NCBI GenBank assembly: GCA_947466085.1
Contig: CANIEC010000029.1
Location: 1 to 36,267, forward strand
Source: Rhodospirillales bacterium
Lineage (GTDB): Bacteria > Pseudomonadota > Alphaproteobacteria > Reyranellales > Reyranellaceae
Length of the DNA: 36,267 nucleotides
Direction: 5' to 3'
Positions 30,024 through 36,267 of this stretch are shown here, in pieces. The notes under the pieces are model-generated. The model was given only the letters and a program-made list of their open reading frames with translations, was not told where the DNA came from and made no database searches. The position numbers and the translations under genes were made by a program. How positions within the stretch are numbered: position 1 is the first letter of the stretch; every line of letters starts with the position of its first letter.

Positions 30024-31265
30024 ATGACCATCGCCGACCGCCCCAATCTTCGCGTAGATCATGACCGGCTGTGGTCGAGCCTGATGGAACTGGGCCAGAT
30101 TGGCGGCACGGAGAAGGGCGGCGTCTGTCGCATCGCGCTCACCGACCTCGACCGGCAGGGGCGCGATCTGTTCGTCCGCTGGGCGAAGGAGGCGGGCTGC
30201 ACCATCAAGATCGACCAGCTGGGCAACGTCTTCGCCCGTCGCGAGGGACGCGATCCGGCGAAGCCGCCGATCATGACCGGCTCCCATCTCGATACCCAGC
30301 CGACCGGCGGCAAGTTCGACGGCGCCTATGGTGTGATGGCCGGGCTCGAAGTGCTGCGCGTGCTGCACGATTCGAACTACGTCACCGAGGCGCCGATCGA
30401 GGTGGCGGTCTGGACCAACGAAGAGGGCTGCCGCTTCGCGCCGGCGATGGTCGCGTCGGGCGTTTTCGGCGGCGCCTTCACGCTGGAGCATGCGCTGTCG
30501 ATCAAGGACCGCGACGGGGTGAGCTTCGGCGAGGCGCTGAAGCAGATCGGCTACGACGGCAAGGAGCCGGTCGGTGGCCGGCCGATAGGCGCCTTCTTCG
30601 AGGCGCATATCGAACAGGGACCGATCCTGGAGCGCGAGAAGAAGACGATCGGCGTCGTCACGGGCGCGCAGGGGCAGCGCTGGTACGAGATCAACTGGAC
30701 GGGCATGGAGAGCCATGCCGGCACGACTCCCATGGAGGGGCGCCGCGATGCGCTGGTCGGGGCGGCGGAACTGATCGTTGCCGCGCGCGCCATTGGCAAC
30801 CGGCCGAACGGCCGCTCGACGATCGGCGTGATCGACAGCCTGCCGCAGGCGCGCAACACGATTCCGGGCCGCGTCTTCATGACGGTCGATTTCCGCCACC
30901 CCGACGATGCTGAACTGACGAAGATGGATGCCGAGATGCGCGCCGCCGTGGCCGACATCGCCAGGCGCCATCGCCTCGAGGTGAAGATCGAGCAGATCTG
31001 GTACTTCCCGCCGTCGCCCTTCGCCAAGGAGCTGGTCGAGGCGGTGCGTCGCGGCGCCGAACAGGCGGGCTATCCGCACATGGACATCGTGAGCGGCGCC
31101 GGCCACGACGCCTGCTATGTCAGCCGCGTCGCCCCGACGGCGATGGTGTTCGTGCCCTGCAAGGACGGCGTCAGCCACAACGAGATCGAGGACGCCAGCA
31201 AGAGCGACGTCGGCGCCGGCGCACAGATACTGCTGCAGGCCATGGTCGAGCGGGCGAATGCCTGA
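30024..31265 (+). CDS. Zn-dependent M20-type amidohydrolase (allantoate amidohydrolase / N-carbamoyl-L-amino acid hydrolase family)
   Basis: A 413-residue enzyme with the bimetal site of the family: 'MTGSHLDTQPTGGKFDGAYGV' (His88, Asp90, Asp99), 'VAVWTNEEGCRF' (Glu-Glu), 'FEAHIEQGPILE' (His) and a final His in 'CKDGVSHNEIED'. 'GMESHAGTTPMEGRRDAL' belongs to the dimerisation lid. Relatives hydrolyse allantoate, ureidoglycine, N-carbamoyl amino acids or beta-ureidopropionate in the cytoplasm; these cannot be told apart by motif here. ATG at 30024 follows CGGAG. Possible co-function with the downstream BenE-type transporter is unproven. Confidence 0.92.
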   Translation: MTIADRPNLRVDHDRLWSSLMELGQIGGTEKGGVCRIALTDLDRQGRDLFVRWAKEAGCTIKIDQLGNVFARREGRDPAKPPIMTGSHLDTQPTGGKFDGAYGVMAGLEVLRVLHDSNYVTEAPIEVAVWTNEEGCRFAPAMVASGVFGGAFTLEHALSIKDRDGVSFGEALKQIGYDGKEPVGGRPIGAFFEAHIEQGPILEREKKTIGVVTGAQGQRWYEINWTGMESHAGTTPMEGRRDALVGAAELIVAARAIGNRPNGRSTIGVIDSLPQARNTIPGRVFMTVDFRHPDDAELTKMDAEMRAAVADIARRHRLEVKIEQIWYFPPSPFAKELVEAVRRGAEQAGYPHMDIVSGAGHDACYVSRVAPTAMVFVPCKDGVSHNEIEDASKSDVGAGAQILLQAMVERANA

Positions 31266-31295
31266 TTGGGCGCAGGGCGATCGTTCGACGAAGTC

Positions 31296-31368
31296 TGTCA
31301 TCCCGAGCCGCAGGCGAGGGACCTTTGATCGCTGTCGCGAAAGGTCCCTCGCTTCGCTCGGGATGACA
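31296..31368. repeat. Long palindromic repeat between hydrolase and BenE gene
   Basis: The left arm (31296-31326) begins TGTCATCCCGAG and ends CGAGGGACCTTT. The right arm (31340-31368) is its reverse complement apart from a 4-base bulged segment and a short mismatch. The loop is 13 nt. The stem would be about 27 bp, far longer than a terminator. Its translated frames give IPS-x-ARD-like strings familiar from dispersed repeats in bacterial genomes. It lies 31 bp after the hydrolase stop and 29 bp before the BenE start. Confidence 0.8.
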
Positions 31369-31397
31369 CCGAGGGTGAACTCCGCAAGCGTGCGCCG

Positions 31398-32561
31398 TTG
31401 AAAACCGGCGGCCTCATCTCCGTCGCGGCCGCCGCGCTGGTCGCGACGATCGCCGGCGTGGGCGGCACCTTGCCGGTCGTGCTGGCCGCTGCGCAGGCGG
31501 TGGGAGCGACGGCCGATCAGGCGAGTTCGTGGGTCTCGGGGCTCGGTCTCGCCACGGCGGCCAGCGCGCTGATCCTCAGCGTTCGTTACCGCATGCCGAT
31601 CATCACTGCCTGGTCGACGCCGGGCGCCGCGCTGATCGCCTCGACCTCCGGCGTGCCGAGCTTCGCGGCGGCGGTCGGCGCGTTCGTGCTCGCAGCGCTC
31701 CTGATCCTGCTGACCGCCGCGGTGAAGCCGCTTGGTCGGCTGATCGGCAGGATTCCGCCCAGCATCGCCGCGGCCATGCTGGCTGGCATCCTGCTGCGAC
31801 TCGTGATGGCGATGGTCGAGCATGTGCCGTCCGCGCCGCTGCTGGTGCTGCCGCTGGTCGCTCTGTTCCTGGTGGCGCGTCTCTTCTTCCCGGCTCTGGC
31901 CTCGCTGATCGTACTGGTCGGCGGCGCGCTGCTCGCCTGGTCGCTGGGCCTGGTGAAGCCGCTGCCCTCGCTCGGCCTCTCGACCCTGGTCGTCACTGCG
32001 CCGGCATGGGACGTGGCTACGCTCGTCGGTCTCGGCGTGCCGCTCTATCTCGTCACCATGGCGTCGCAGAACCTGCCGGGCTTCGCGGTGCTGCGCGGCT
32101 CGGGCTATCAGCCGCCAACGCAGCCCATCCTCGCCGTGACGGGTGCCGCGTCGCTCGGCACGGCGTTCCTCGGCGCCCACACGTCCAATCTCGCCGCGAT
32201 CTCGGCCGCGCTGTGCACCGGCCCCGACGCCCATCCCGATCCGGCGCAGCGCTGGAAGACGGGGCCGTTCTATGCCGTGTTCTGGGGCCTGATTGCGCTG
32301 TTCGGCGCCTCGCTGGTCGGCCTGTTCGGGGCGCTGCCGCCGGCCTTGCTGGCCACCGTCGCCGGCACGGCACTTCTGGGCTCGACGGCCGGCGCGCTGG
32401 GCATCGCCCTGGCCGGCGAGCAGGACCGGCTCGCGGCGGCGGGCACGCTGGCGGTCACCGTCTCGGGCGTCACGCTGATGGGCGTCGGCTCGGCCTTCTG
32501 GGGCCTCATCTTCGGGCTGCTGATCCTCGGGGTGGACCGCCTTACGAAGGCGAAGCGCTAG
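31398..32561 (+). CDS. BenE-family (benzoate:H+ symporter-like) transporter
   Basis: A 387-residue, very hydrophobic membrane protein with about 11-12 helices. It matches the BenE/xanthine-uracil-permease-like pattern: 'ITAWSTPGAALIASTSGV', 'VPLYLVTMASQNLPGFAVLRGSGYQPP', 'AFLGAHTSNLAAISAALCTGPDAHPD' and 'RWKTGPFYAVFWGLIALFGASLVGLF'. Known members import benzoate with protons. The only in-frame start near the N-terminus is TTG at 31398, with no convincing ribosome site. It follows the palindromic repeat and may have its own promoter. Substrate other than benzoate is quite possible. Confidence 0.9.
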   Translation: MKTGGLISVAAAALVATIAGVGGTLPVVLAAAQAVGATADQASSWVSGLGLATAASALILSVRYRMPIITAWSTPGAALIASTSGVPSFAAAVGAFVLAALLILLTAAVKPLGRLIGRIPPSIAAAMLAGILLRLVMAMVEHVPSAPLLVLPLVALFLVARLFFPALASLIVLVGGALLAWSLGLVKPLPSLGLSTLVVTAPAWDVATLVGLGVPLYLVTMASQNLPGFAVLRGSGYQPPTQPILAVTGAASLGTAFLGAHTSNLAAISAALCTGPDAHPDPAQRWKTGPFYAVFWGLIALFGASLVGLFGALPPALLATVAGTALLGSTAGALGIALAGEQDRLAAAGTLAVTVSGVTLMGVGSAFWGLIFGLLILGVDRLTKAKR

Positions 32562-32664
32562 CAGGCTGTTGGAATGGGTATTTGCAGGCACCGGCCAGCA
32601 ACGTCGACCCGTCTGCGGTACCAGGATACCCTGTTGTGGGGTGCGACTCTCGCTTCGTCGGATT

Positions 32665-32691
32665 CGTTTATTGCGTTTGTTTCGTTTGTGC
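32665..32691. repeat. Three imperfect 9-bp tandem units at the 3' end of the CMD-like gene
   Basis: CGTTTATTG, CGTTTGTTT and CGTTTGTGC stand in a row with a 9-bp period. The unit is read on the minus strand as the tail Q-T-K-Q-T-Q and stop of the neighbouring gene. T-rich on the plus strand. May be a slippage-prone microrepeat; no function seen. Confidence 0.5.
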
Positions 32692-33246
32692 TCCCCGGCG
32701 ATGCCCGTCCGGGAAGCGCGCGGCATAGGCTTCGAGCGGCAGGTCGAGGGCGCGGCAGAGGAAGCTGATCGTGTGGTAGTAGCCCGCGAGCGCGATCACT
32801 TCGAGGATCTGCGCCTCGTCGAAATGGGCGGCGAGCCGAGCCCAGGTTTCGTCACCTATGGTACGGCGGTCGACCAGATCGTCGACGGCGGCCAGCAGCG
32901 CTTGCTCGTCGGCCGACCAGCAGGGCGCATCGACCGGGCCGTGAACGGTCGCTGCGATCCTCTCCGCGTCGAAGCCGACCTTCTCCGCGAAGAAGGCGAT
33001 GTGGACGCCCCATTCATACTCGGCCCCGAGGCGGGCCGTCGTGCGGTCGATCACGACCTCGCGCTGACGCAGCGAGAGGGTGCCTTTGTCGAGCAGGCCG
33101 CCGGCGAACATCTTCCCGAAAACGCGCGGGTTGCGTGCCATCGTCCGGAACAGATGCAGCGGCGGGACGCCCGGAGGCATGGTGCGCGCCAGGGCGGTCG
33201 CGATCTCGGTCGGGTAAGGCTCATCGGCGGGAGCGATGCGGGGCAT
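32668..33246 (-). CDS. Carboxymuconolactone decarboxylase (AhpD-like) family protein
   Basis: A 192-residue all-helical protein. 'RQREVVIDRTTARLGAEYEWGVHIAFFAEKVGF' (about 60-92) is the CMD-domain core, with Glu and His retained but no CxxC, so it is unlikely to act as an AhpD peroxidase. 'ILEVIALAGYYHTISFLCRALDLPLE' is the typical second helix pair. Members decarboxylate muconolactones or act on reactive small molecules. It is divergent from an HxlR regulator with paired operators in between, a common layout for genes induced by electrophiles or quinones. Confidence 0.87.
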   Translation of the reverse strand: MPRIAPADEPYPTEIATALARTMPPGVPPLHLFRTMARNPRVFGKMFAGGLLDKGTLSLRQREVVIDRTTARLGAEYEWGVHIAFFAEKVGFDAERIAATVHGPVDAPCWSADEQALLAAVDDLVDRRTIGDETWARLAAHFDEAQILEVIALAGYYHTISFLCRALDLPLEAYAARFPDGHRRGAQTKQTQ

Positions 33247-33267
33247 GGCGGGTCTCCAAACGGCTTG

Positions 33268-33316
33268 CTACATATTCCGTAGCAACAGGAAATGCGGCAC
33301 GCTACAGAATTTGTAG
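33268..33316. promoter_or_regulatory. Two copies of a CTACA-N5-TGTAG-type operator between CMD-like gene and hxlR
   Basis: CTACA-TATTC-CGTAG at 33268-33282 and CTACA-GAATT-TGTAG at 33302-33316 are 34 bp apart (about three helical turns). The second is perfectly symmetric and the first has one mismatch; both are flanked by GC before and AAC a few bases after. They fill the 86-bp divergent promoter. HxlR-type dimers bind such 5-5-5 palindromes, so autoregulation and control of the CMD-like gene are inferred. Confidence 0.75.
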
Positions 33317-33332
33317 TAACGGAGCGTAATAG

Positions 33333-33644
33333 ATGGTGAAAAGGGTGCGCGGCTCGACGACCGGCCGCCCGATCATGGCGCTGCTCGACCTGCTGGGCCG
33401 GCGCTGGACCTTGCGCATCGTCTGGGAGCTGCGCGAAGAGCCGAAGCGTTTCCGCGAGCTGCAGGACCTGACCGGGGCCAGCCCGACCATCGTGAACACG
33501 CGGCTGGCCGAACTGCGCGAGGCGAAGCTGGTCGAACTGGACGACGCGACGGGCTACCGGCTCACGGCGCTGGGTAACGAACTGCTGCGGCTGTTCCTGC
33601 CGCTGCACGTCTGGTCGGAGAAATGGGCGAAGGCGACGGCGTAG
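33333..33644 (+). CDS. HxlR-family transcriptional regulator
   Basis: A 103-residue winged-helix protein with the HxlR core 'PIMALLDLLGRRWTLRIVWELREEPKRFRELQDLTGASPTIVNTRLAELREAKLVELDD' (about 13-75). No cysteine is present, so the thiol-switch mechanism of some family members is not available and a ligand or partner is more likely. ATG at 33333 is the only start giving the family length. Divergent from the CMD-like gene and convergent to the cytochrome gene, whose stop is 12 bp away. Confidence 0.92.
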   Translation: MVKRVRGSTTGRPIMALLDLLGRRWTLRIVWELREEPKRFRELQDLTGASPTIVNTRLAELREAKLVELDDATGYRLTALGNELLRLFLPLHVWSEKWAKATA

Positions 33645-33656
33645 CCGCCGCGCCGT

Positions 33657-34097
33657 CTACTTCAGGAAGGGATTGTCGCTGCCACGTCCCTTGCGGCGGG
33701 GCGGGAAACTCTCGGCGAGATAGTCGAGGATTTCCGCGCGCTCCTCGGCCTTGATCGGTGGCATGCGATGCTTCTCGACCATCAGGTCGAGGGTCGAATC
33801 CCAGAGGTCGCGCGTCAGGCCCTGCGCCTTGATCAGCGCGACGCCGTGGCAGGCCGTGCACGCATAGAAGGTCAGCTCGCGGTTCTTGCCCTCGGGCAGG
33901 TCCTCGACCTTGTCGTTGTGCGGCGGCGGCTTGCCCTTGTCGGGATCGACGACGGGCGGTGCCGCCGCCACCTTGGGCGCCGGCGGCACGTAGACATACT
34001 TGTCCCTGTGCAGCTCGCCGGCGCGATCGAAGGCGAGCAGCACGAACGTCGCCGTCAGGCCGAGGACGGCGGCGTGTATCACATTGACCTTGCTCAA
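33657..34097 (-). CDS. Membrane-anchored c-type cytochrome, sulfite dehydrogenase partner
   Basis: A 146-residue cytochrome with an N-terminal membrane anchor (VIHAAVLGLTATFVLLAF, about 6-23), a proline/alanine linker and one heme site C80-T-A-C83-H84 in 'FYACTACHGVALI'. A Met in 'EKHRMPPIKAEER' (about 112) is the likely sixth ligand. It overlaps the molybdoenzyme stop by 4 bp, which places it as its electron acceptor in the periplasm, as in SorAB-type sulfite:cytochrome c oxidoreductases. A general cytochrome c is the alternative. Confidence 0.88.
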   Translation of the reverse strand: MSKVNVIHAAVLGLTATFVLLAFDRAGELHRDKYVYVPPAPKVAAAPPVVDPDKGKPPPHNDKVEDLPEGKNRELTFYACTACHGVALIKAQGLTRDLWDSTLDLMVEKHRMPPIKAEERAEILDYLAESFPPRRKGRGSDNPFLK

Positions 34098-35335
34098 GAT
34101 TCGACGAGCAGGCGGATGCGGTTGATCGGATTGGCCCCGTAACCCTGCGGGTTCCAGTTGGCGGCCTGGAAGGGCTGGGTCACGCCCTTGCTGTCGGTCG
34201 CCTTGGCCCAGACTTCATAGTAGCCCGTGGTCGGCAGCTCGATCGAGGCGGTGAAGTTCTGCCAGGCATACTTGTTGGCCGGCGCATCGACTTTGGCCGG
34301 CTTCCAGGTGACGCCGTAGTCGGTCGAGATGTCGACGGTCTTGATGTCGAAGTCGCCGGCCCAGGCATGGCCACGCAGGTCGAGCTTGCGCGAGGTGAGG
34401 CGCGTGCCGTCGGCGGGGAAGGTGATGACCGAACGGACGGGCATCGATTCCAGGATCGCCATGTCCTTCTCGTTGCCCTTGCTGCCGGGGACGATCGGCG
34501 TCTTCGGCACGCGGTAGGAGAAGCCGCCCATGCCGGGACCGTCATGCTCCTTGTCGCGGATCCAGATGCGATTCAGCCACTTGATCGACGCCGAGGCGGG
34601 CCAGCCCGGGATGACGAGACGGACGGGCGCACCGTGGATCAGCGGCAGGTCCTGGCCGTTCAGCTTGAACGCGATCAGCGTGTGCTCTTCCATCGCCTTG
34701 GCGATCGGCACGCCGCGCGAGAGGGTGGGCTTGTCGGTTTCGCCGGCCAGGGTCGGATCGGCGCCATAGCTGCCGATATAGGTGGCGGAAGGTTTTAGCC
34801 CGGCCGCCTTCAGCACGTCGGCGAGGCGCACGCCGGTCCACATCGGGCAGCCGGCGCCACCGTTGGTCCACTGGTTGCCGCGGGCCTCGGGTGAGAAGAA
34901 GGAGCGGCCGTTGCCGCCGCATTCCAGCATCAGCTGGTAGGTGACGGCGGGGAACTTCGTCATCAGGTCGCCGACCGTGATCTCCATCGGCGTGTTGACC
35001 TCGCCGTCGATCTTGACCTTCCACGCCTTGGGATCGCCCGTGATGTCGGGCACCTGTCCGTTGTTGCGGATGAACAGCTTGTTGGTCGGCGTGACATTGT
35101 CGTCGAGCAGCTCGGCCTGGGTCTCGGCGACGAGCGGCTTGTCGCCCAGGACAGCGAGCTTGGCCTTGCCGTCCATTTCCAGCAGCTTCGGTCCCTTGGC
35201 GGCCGCCGGCGCACCCTGCGCATGAGCCGCGCTGCCCATCGGCAAGGAAGCCCCCAACGAAGCACCGACGGTGGCCATACCGACCCCCTTCAGCACAGTA
35301 CGGCGAGACGGCTTGGACGTTCCGGAACGAAGCAT
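34094..35335 (-). CDS. Periplasmic molybdoenzyme, sulfite oxidase family (SorA/SoxC-like)
   Basis: A 413-residue oxidoreductase. The N-terminus has a Tat signal ('PSRRTVLKGVGMATVGA', cleavage near AHAQ at 40). The molybdenum-ligating cysteine is C139 in 'QLMLECGGNGRSFF', and the Moco domain continues with 'GAGCPMWTGVRLADVLKAAGL' and 'PLIHGAPVRLVIPGWPASASIKWL'. The C-terminal dimerisation domain is 'RLTSRKLDLRGHAWAGDFDIKTVDISTDYGVTWKPAKV'. It likely oxidises sulfite to sulfate and passes electrons to the overlapping cytochrome. MoaA at 8819 supplies part of its cofactor. Confidence 0.91.
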   Translation of the reverse strand: MLRSGTSKPSRRTVLKGVGMATVGASLGASLPMGSAAHAQGAPAAAKGPKLLEMDGKAKLAVLGDKPLVAETQAELLDDNVTPTNKLFIRNNGQVPDITGDPKAWKVKIDGEVNTPMEITVGDLMTKFPAVTYQLMLECGGNGRSFFSPEARGNQWTNGGAGCPMWTGVRLADVLKAAGLKPSATYIGSYGADPTLAGETDKPTLSRGVPIAKAMEEHTLIAFKLNGQDLPLIHGAPVRLVIPGWPASASIKWLNRIWIRDKEHDGPGMGGFSYRVPKTPIVPGSKGNEKDMAILESMPVRSVITFPADGTRLTSRKLDLRGHAWAGDFDIKTVDISTDYGVTWKPAKVDAPANKYAWQNFTASIELPTTGYYEVWAKATDSKGVTQPFQAANWNPQGYGANPINRIRLLVES

Positions 35336-35364
35336 TTTTTCCTCCCTGAGGAGGCTTTCTTAGC

Positions 35365-36156
35365 TCAAACTTTCCGCCGCGTCAGCCAGCCGGACAGGAC
35401 CAGGGCACAGGCCGCGATGGTCACCACGAGGGTGGCGAGCACGTTGATCTGCGGGTCGACGCCCAGCCGGACGCTGGAATAGACGCGCATCGGCAGGGTC
35501 TGCGACTGCGCGCCGGCGACGAACTGGGTCAGGATCAGATCGTCCAACGATAGTGTGAAGGCCAGCAGCCAGCCCGAGCCGACGGCCGGCGCAATCAGCG
35601 GCAGGGTGATGGTGCGGAAGGTTACCCAGGGCGTGGCGCCGAGATCCATCGCCGCCTCTTCCAGCGCGCGGTCGAAGTCGGAGAGGCGGGCCTGCACGAC
35701 GATGGCCACGAAGGCGATCGAAAATGTCGTGTGGGCGATGGCGATGGTGAGGAAGCCGCGGTCCGGTCCGCCGAAGAGTCTCTCCGAGCCGATGAACAGC
35801 AGCAGCATCGAGATGCCCATGACGACTTCCGGCATCACCATCGGAGCGACCACGAGGCTGCCGAACAAGGTGCGCCCGGGAAAGCGTGGTGCCCGCACCA
35901 GCGCGTAGCCGGCGGCGAGACCGAGCAGCGCAGCACAGGTCGCGCTCACCAGCGCAATGCGCAGCGACAGCCACGCGGCCTCCAGCATTGCTTCATTGGC
36001 GAACAGGGCGTGCCACCATTTCAGGGAGAAGCCCGACCAGACGGTGACGAGGCGCGACTCGTTGAACGAATAGAAGATCACCAGCGCGATCGGCAGGTAG
36101 AGGAAGGCGTAGCCGAAGGCCAGCATGCCGAAGGCGAAGCGGGCGCGACCCCTCAT
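35365..36156 (-). CDS. ABC transporter permease, spermidine/putrescine (PotC) type
   Basis: A 263-residue inner-membrane permease with about six helices. It begins with the PotC-type 'YAFLYLPIALVIFYSFNESRLVTVWSGFSLKWW'. The EAA loop is 'EEAAMDLGATPWVTFRTITLPLIAPAV', preceding 'FTLSLDDLILTQFVAG' that is a strong PotC/YdcV signature. ATG at 36156 lies 24 bp after the stop of the upstream permease. Substrates of relatives are putrescine or spermidine; 2-aminoethylphosphonate or other amines remain possible. Confidence 0.92.
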   Translation of the reverse strand: MRGRARFAFGMLAFGYAFLYLPIALVIFYSFNESRLVTVWSGFSLKWWHALFANEAMLEAAWLSLRIALVSATCAALLGLAAGYALVRAPRFPGRTLFGSLVVAPMVMPEVVMGISMLLLFIGSERLFGGPDRGFLTIAIAHTTFSIAFVAIVVQARLSDFDRALEEAAMDLGATPWVTFRTITLPLIAPAVGSGWLLAFTLSLDDLILTQFVAGAQSQTLPMRVYSSVRLGVDPQINVLATLVVTIAACALVLSGWLTRRKV

Positions 36157-36180
36157 GCGCGACCTGTCATGCGGGGGCCC

Positions 36181-36267
36181 TCATGTGCGCCGCTCCAGGC
36201 TGCGTGCCTGGTTGCGCTGGAAGAGCGCGATCGGCCCGACCAGCAGCACCAGCAGGCAGACCGCAAC
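36181..36267 (-). CDS. ABC transporter permease (PotB-like), C-terminal end only
   Basis: The last 28 codons of a leftward frame that enters from the right edge. It reads as one hydrophobic helix (CLLVLLVGPIALFQ) followed by the basic tail RNQARSLERRT and TGA at 36181-36183. This fits the last membrane helix of a PotB-type permease, and the PotC-like gene follows 24 bp later as expected for a pot operon. Most of the gene is outside the window. Confidence 0.7.
   Translation of the reverse strand, partial: VAVCLLVLLVGPIALFQRNQARSLERRT

Noticed and set aside
29988..32726. Minus-strand frame of about 910 codons opposite the amidohydrolase and BenE gene
   Set aside because: Antisense shadow that also runs through the palindromic repeat; composition is not protein-like.
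1..36267. CRISPR array, tRNA or rRNA gene, insertion sequence or prophage
   Set aside because: No regularly spaced repeats, no tRNA-like or rRNA sequence noticed, no transposase, integrase or phage structural frame among the coding sequences.

Overview
The window reads as ordinary chromosome from a high-GC alphaproteobacterium that probably lives in soil or water. Three things suggest this. Codon use is strongly GC-rich. The imuA promoter carries GTTC-N7-GTTC, the LexA box form characteristic of Alphaproteobacteria. The gene content is dominated by enoyl-CoA hydratases, a CoA-transferase, ABC and Bug-type uptake proteins, and an imuA-imuB-dnaE2 mutasome. A Reyranella-like or other Hyphomicrobiales/Rhodospirillales genome would fit, but the genus is only a guess. 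I see no rRNA, tRNA, CRISPR array, insertion sequence or prophage. No gap between genes exceeds about 150 bp.

Layout. 1-1.9 kb: lipid-linked sugar module (methyltransferase end, GT2 glycosyltransferase, ArnE-like small membrane protein). 1.9-6.3 kb: enoyl-CoA hydratase, NitT/TauT-type ABC importer (binding protein, ATPase, permease), and a second, convergent enoyl-CoA hydratase. 6.5-8.7 kb: MaoC-like hydratase, ChaC-like gamma-glutamylcyclotransferase, EamA transporter, then a long palindromic repeat. 8.8-15.0 kb: DNA-damage cassette of ligase-associated exonuclease, ATP-dependent ligase and (divergent) DEXH helicase, with moaA translationally coupled to the ligase. 15.0-15.6 kb: ccdAB toxin-antitoxin. 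15.6-22.1 kb: imuA-imuB-vapB-vapC-dnaE2, a tightly packed minus-strand operon behind one LexA box, with a VapBC-type module between imuB and dnaE2.

22.2-23.2 kb: exported metallo-beta-lactamase-fold protein and a truncated aminoglycoside-kinase-like remnant. 23.2-27.1 kb: GntR regulator divergent from a TauD-like dioxygenase and two tandem Bug solute-binding proteins, with a clear operator between them. 27.1-29.3 kb: histone-deacetylase-like amidohydrolase and CoA-transferase. 29.3-30.0 kb: a RelE/ParE-Phd toxin-antitoxin. 30.0-32.6 kb: M20-type amidohydrolase, a second palindromic repeat and a BenE transporter. 32.7-33.6 kb: carboxymuconolactone-decarboxylase-like protein divergent from an HxlR regulator, with two matching operators. 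33.7-35.3 kb: sulfite-dehydrogenase-like molybdoenzyme and its cytochrome c. 35.4 kb to the end: spermidine/putrescine-type permeases (potC-like, and the end of potB-like).

The most striking arrangement is the toxin-antitoxin pair built into the SOS mutasome operon. It has 4-bp or shorter junctions on the toxin side and no room for its own promoter, so toxin, antitoxin and error-prone polymerase should be co-induced by DNA damage. Other points of interest are the moaA-ligase coupling, the ligase cassette without a visible pdeM, the well-defined operators at the GntR, HxlR, ccdAB and phd promoters, and two unrelated long palindromic repeats that are probably dispersed in the genome.
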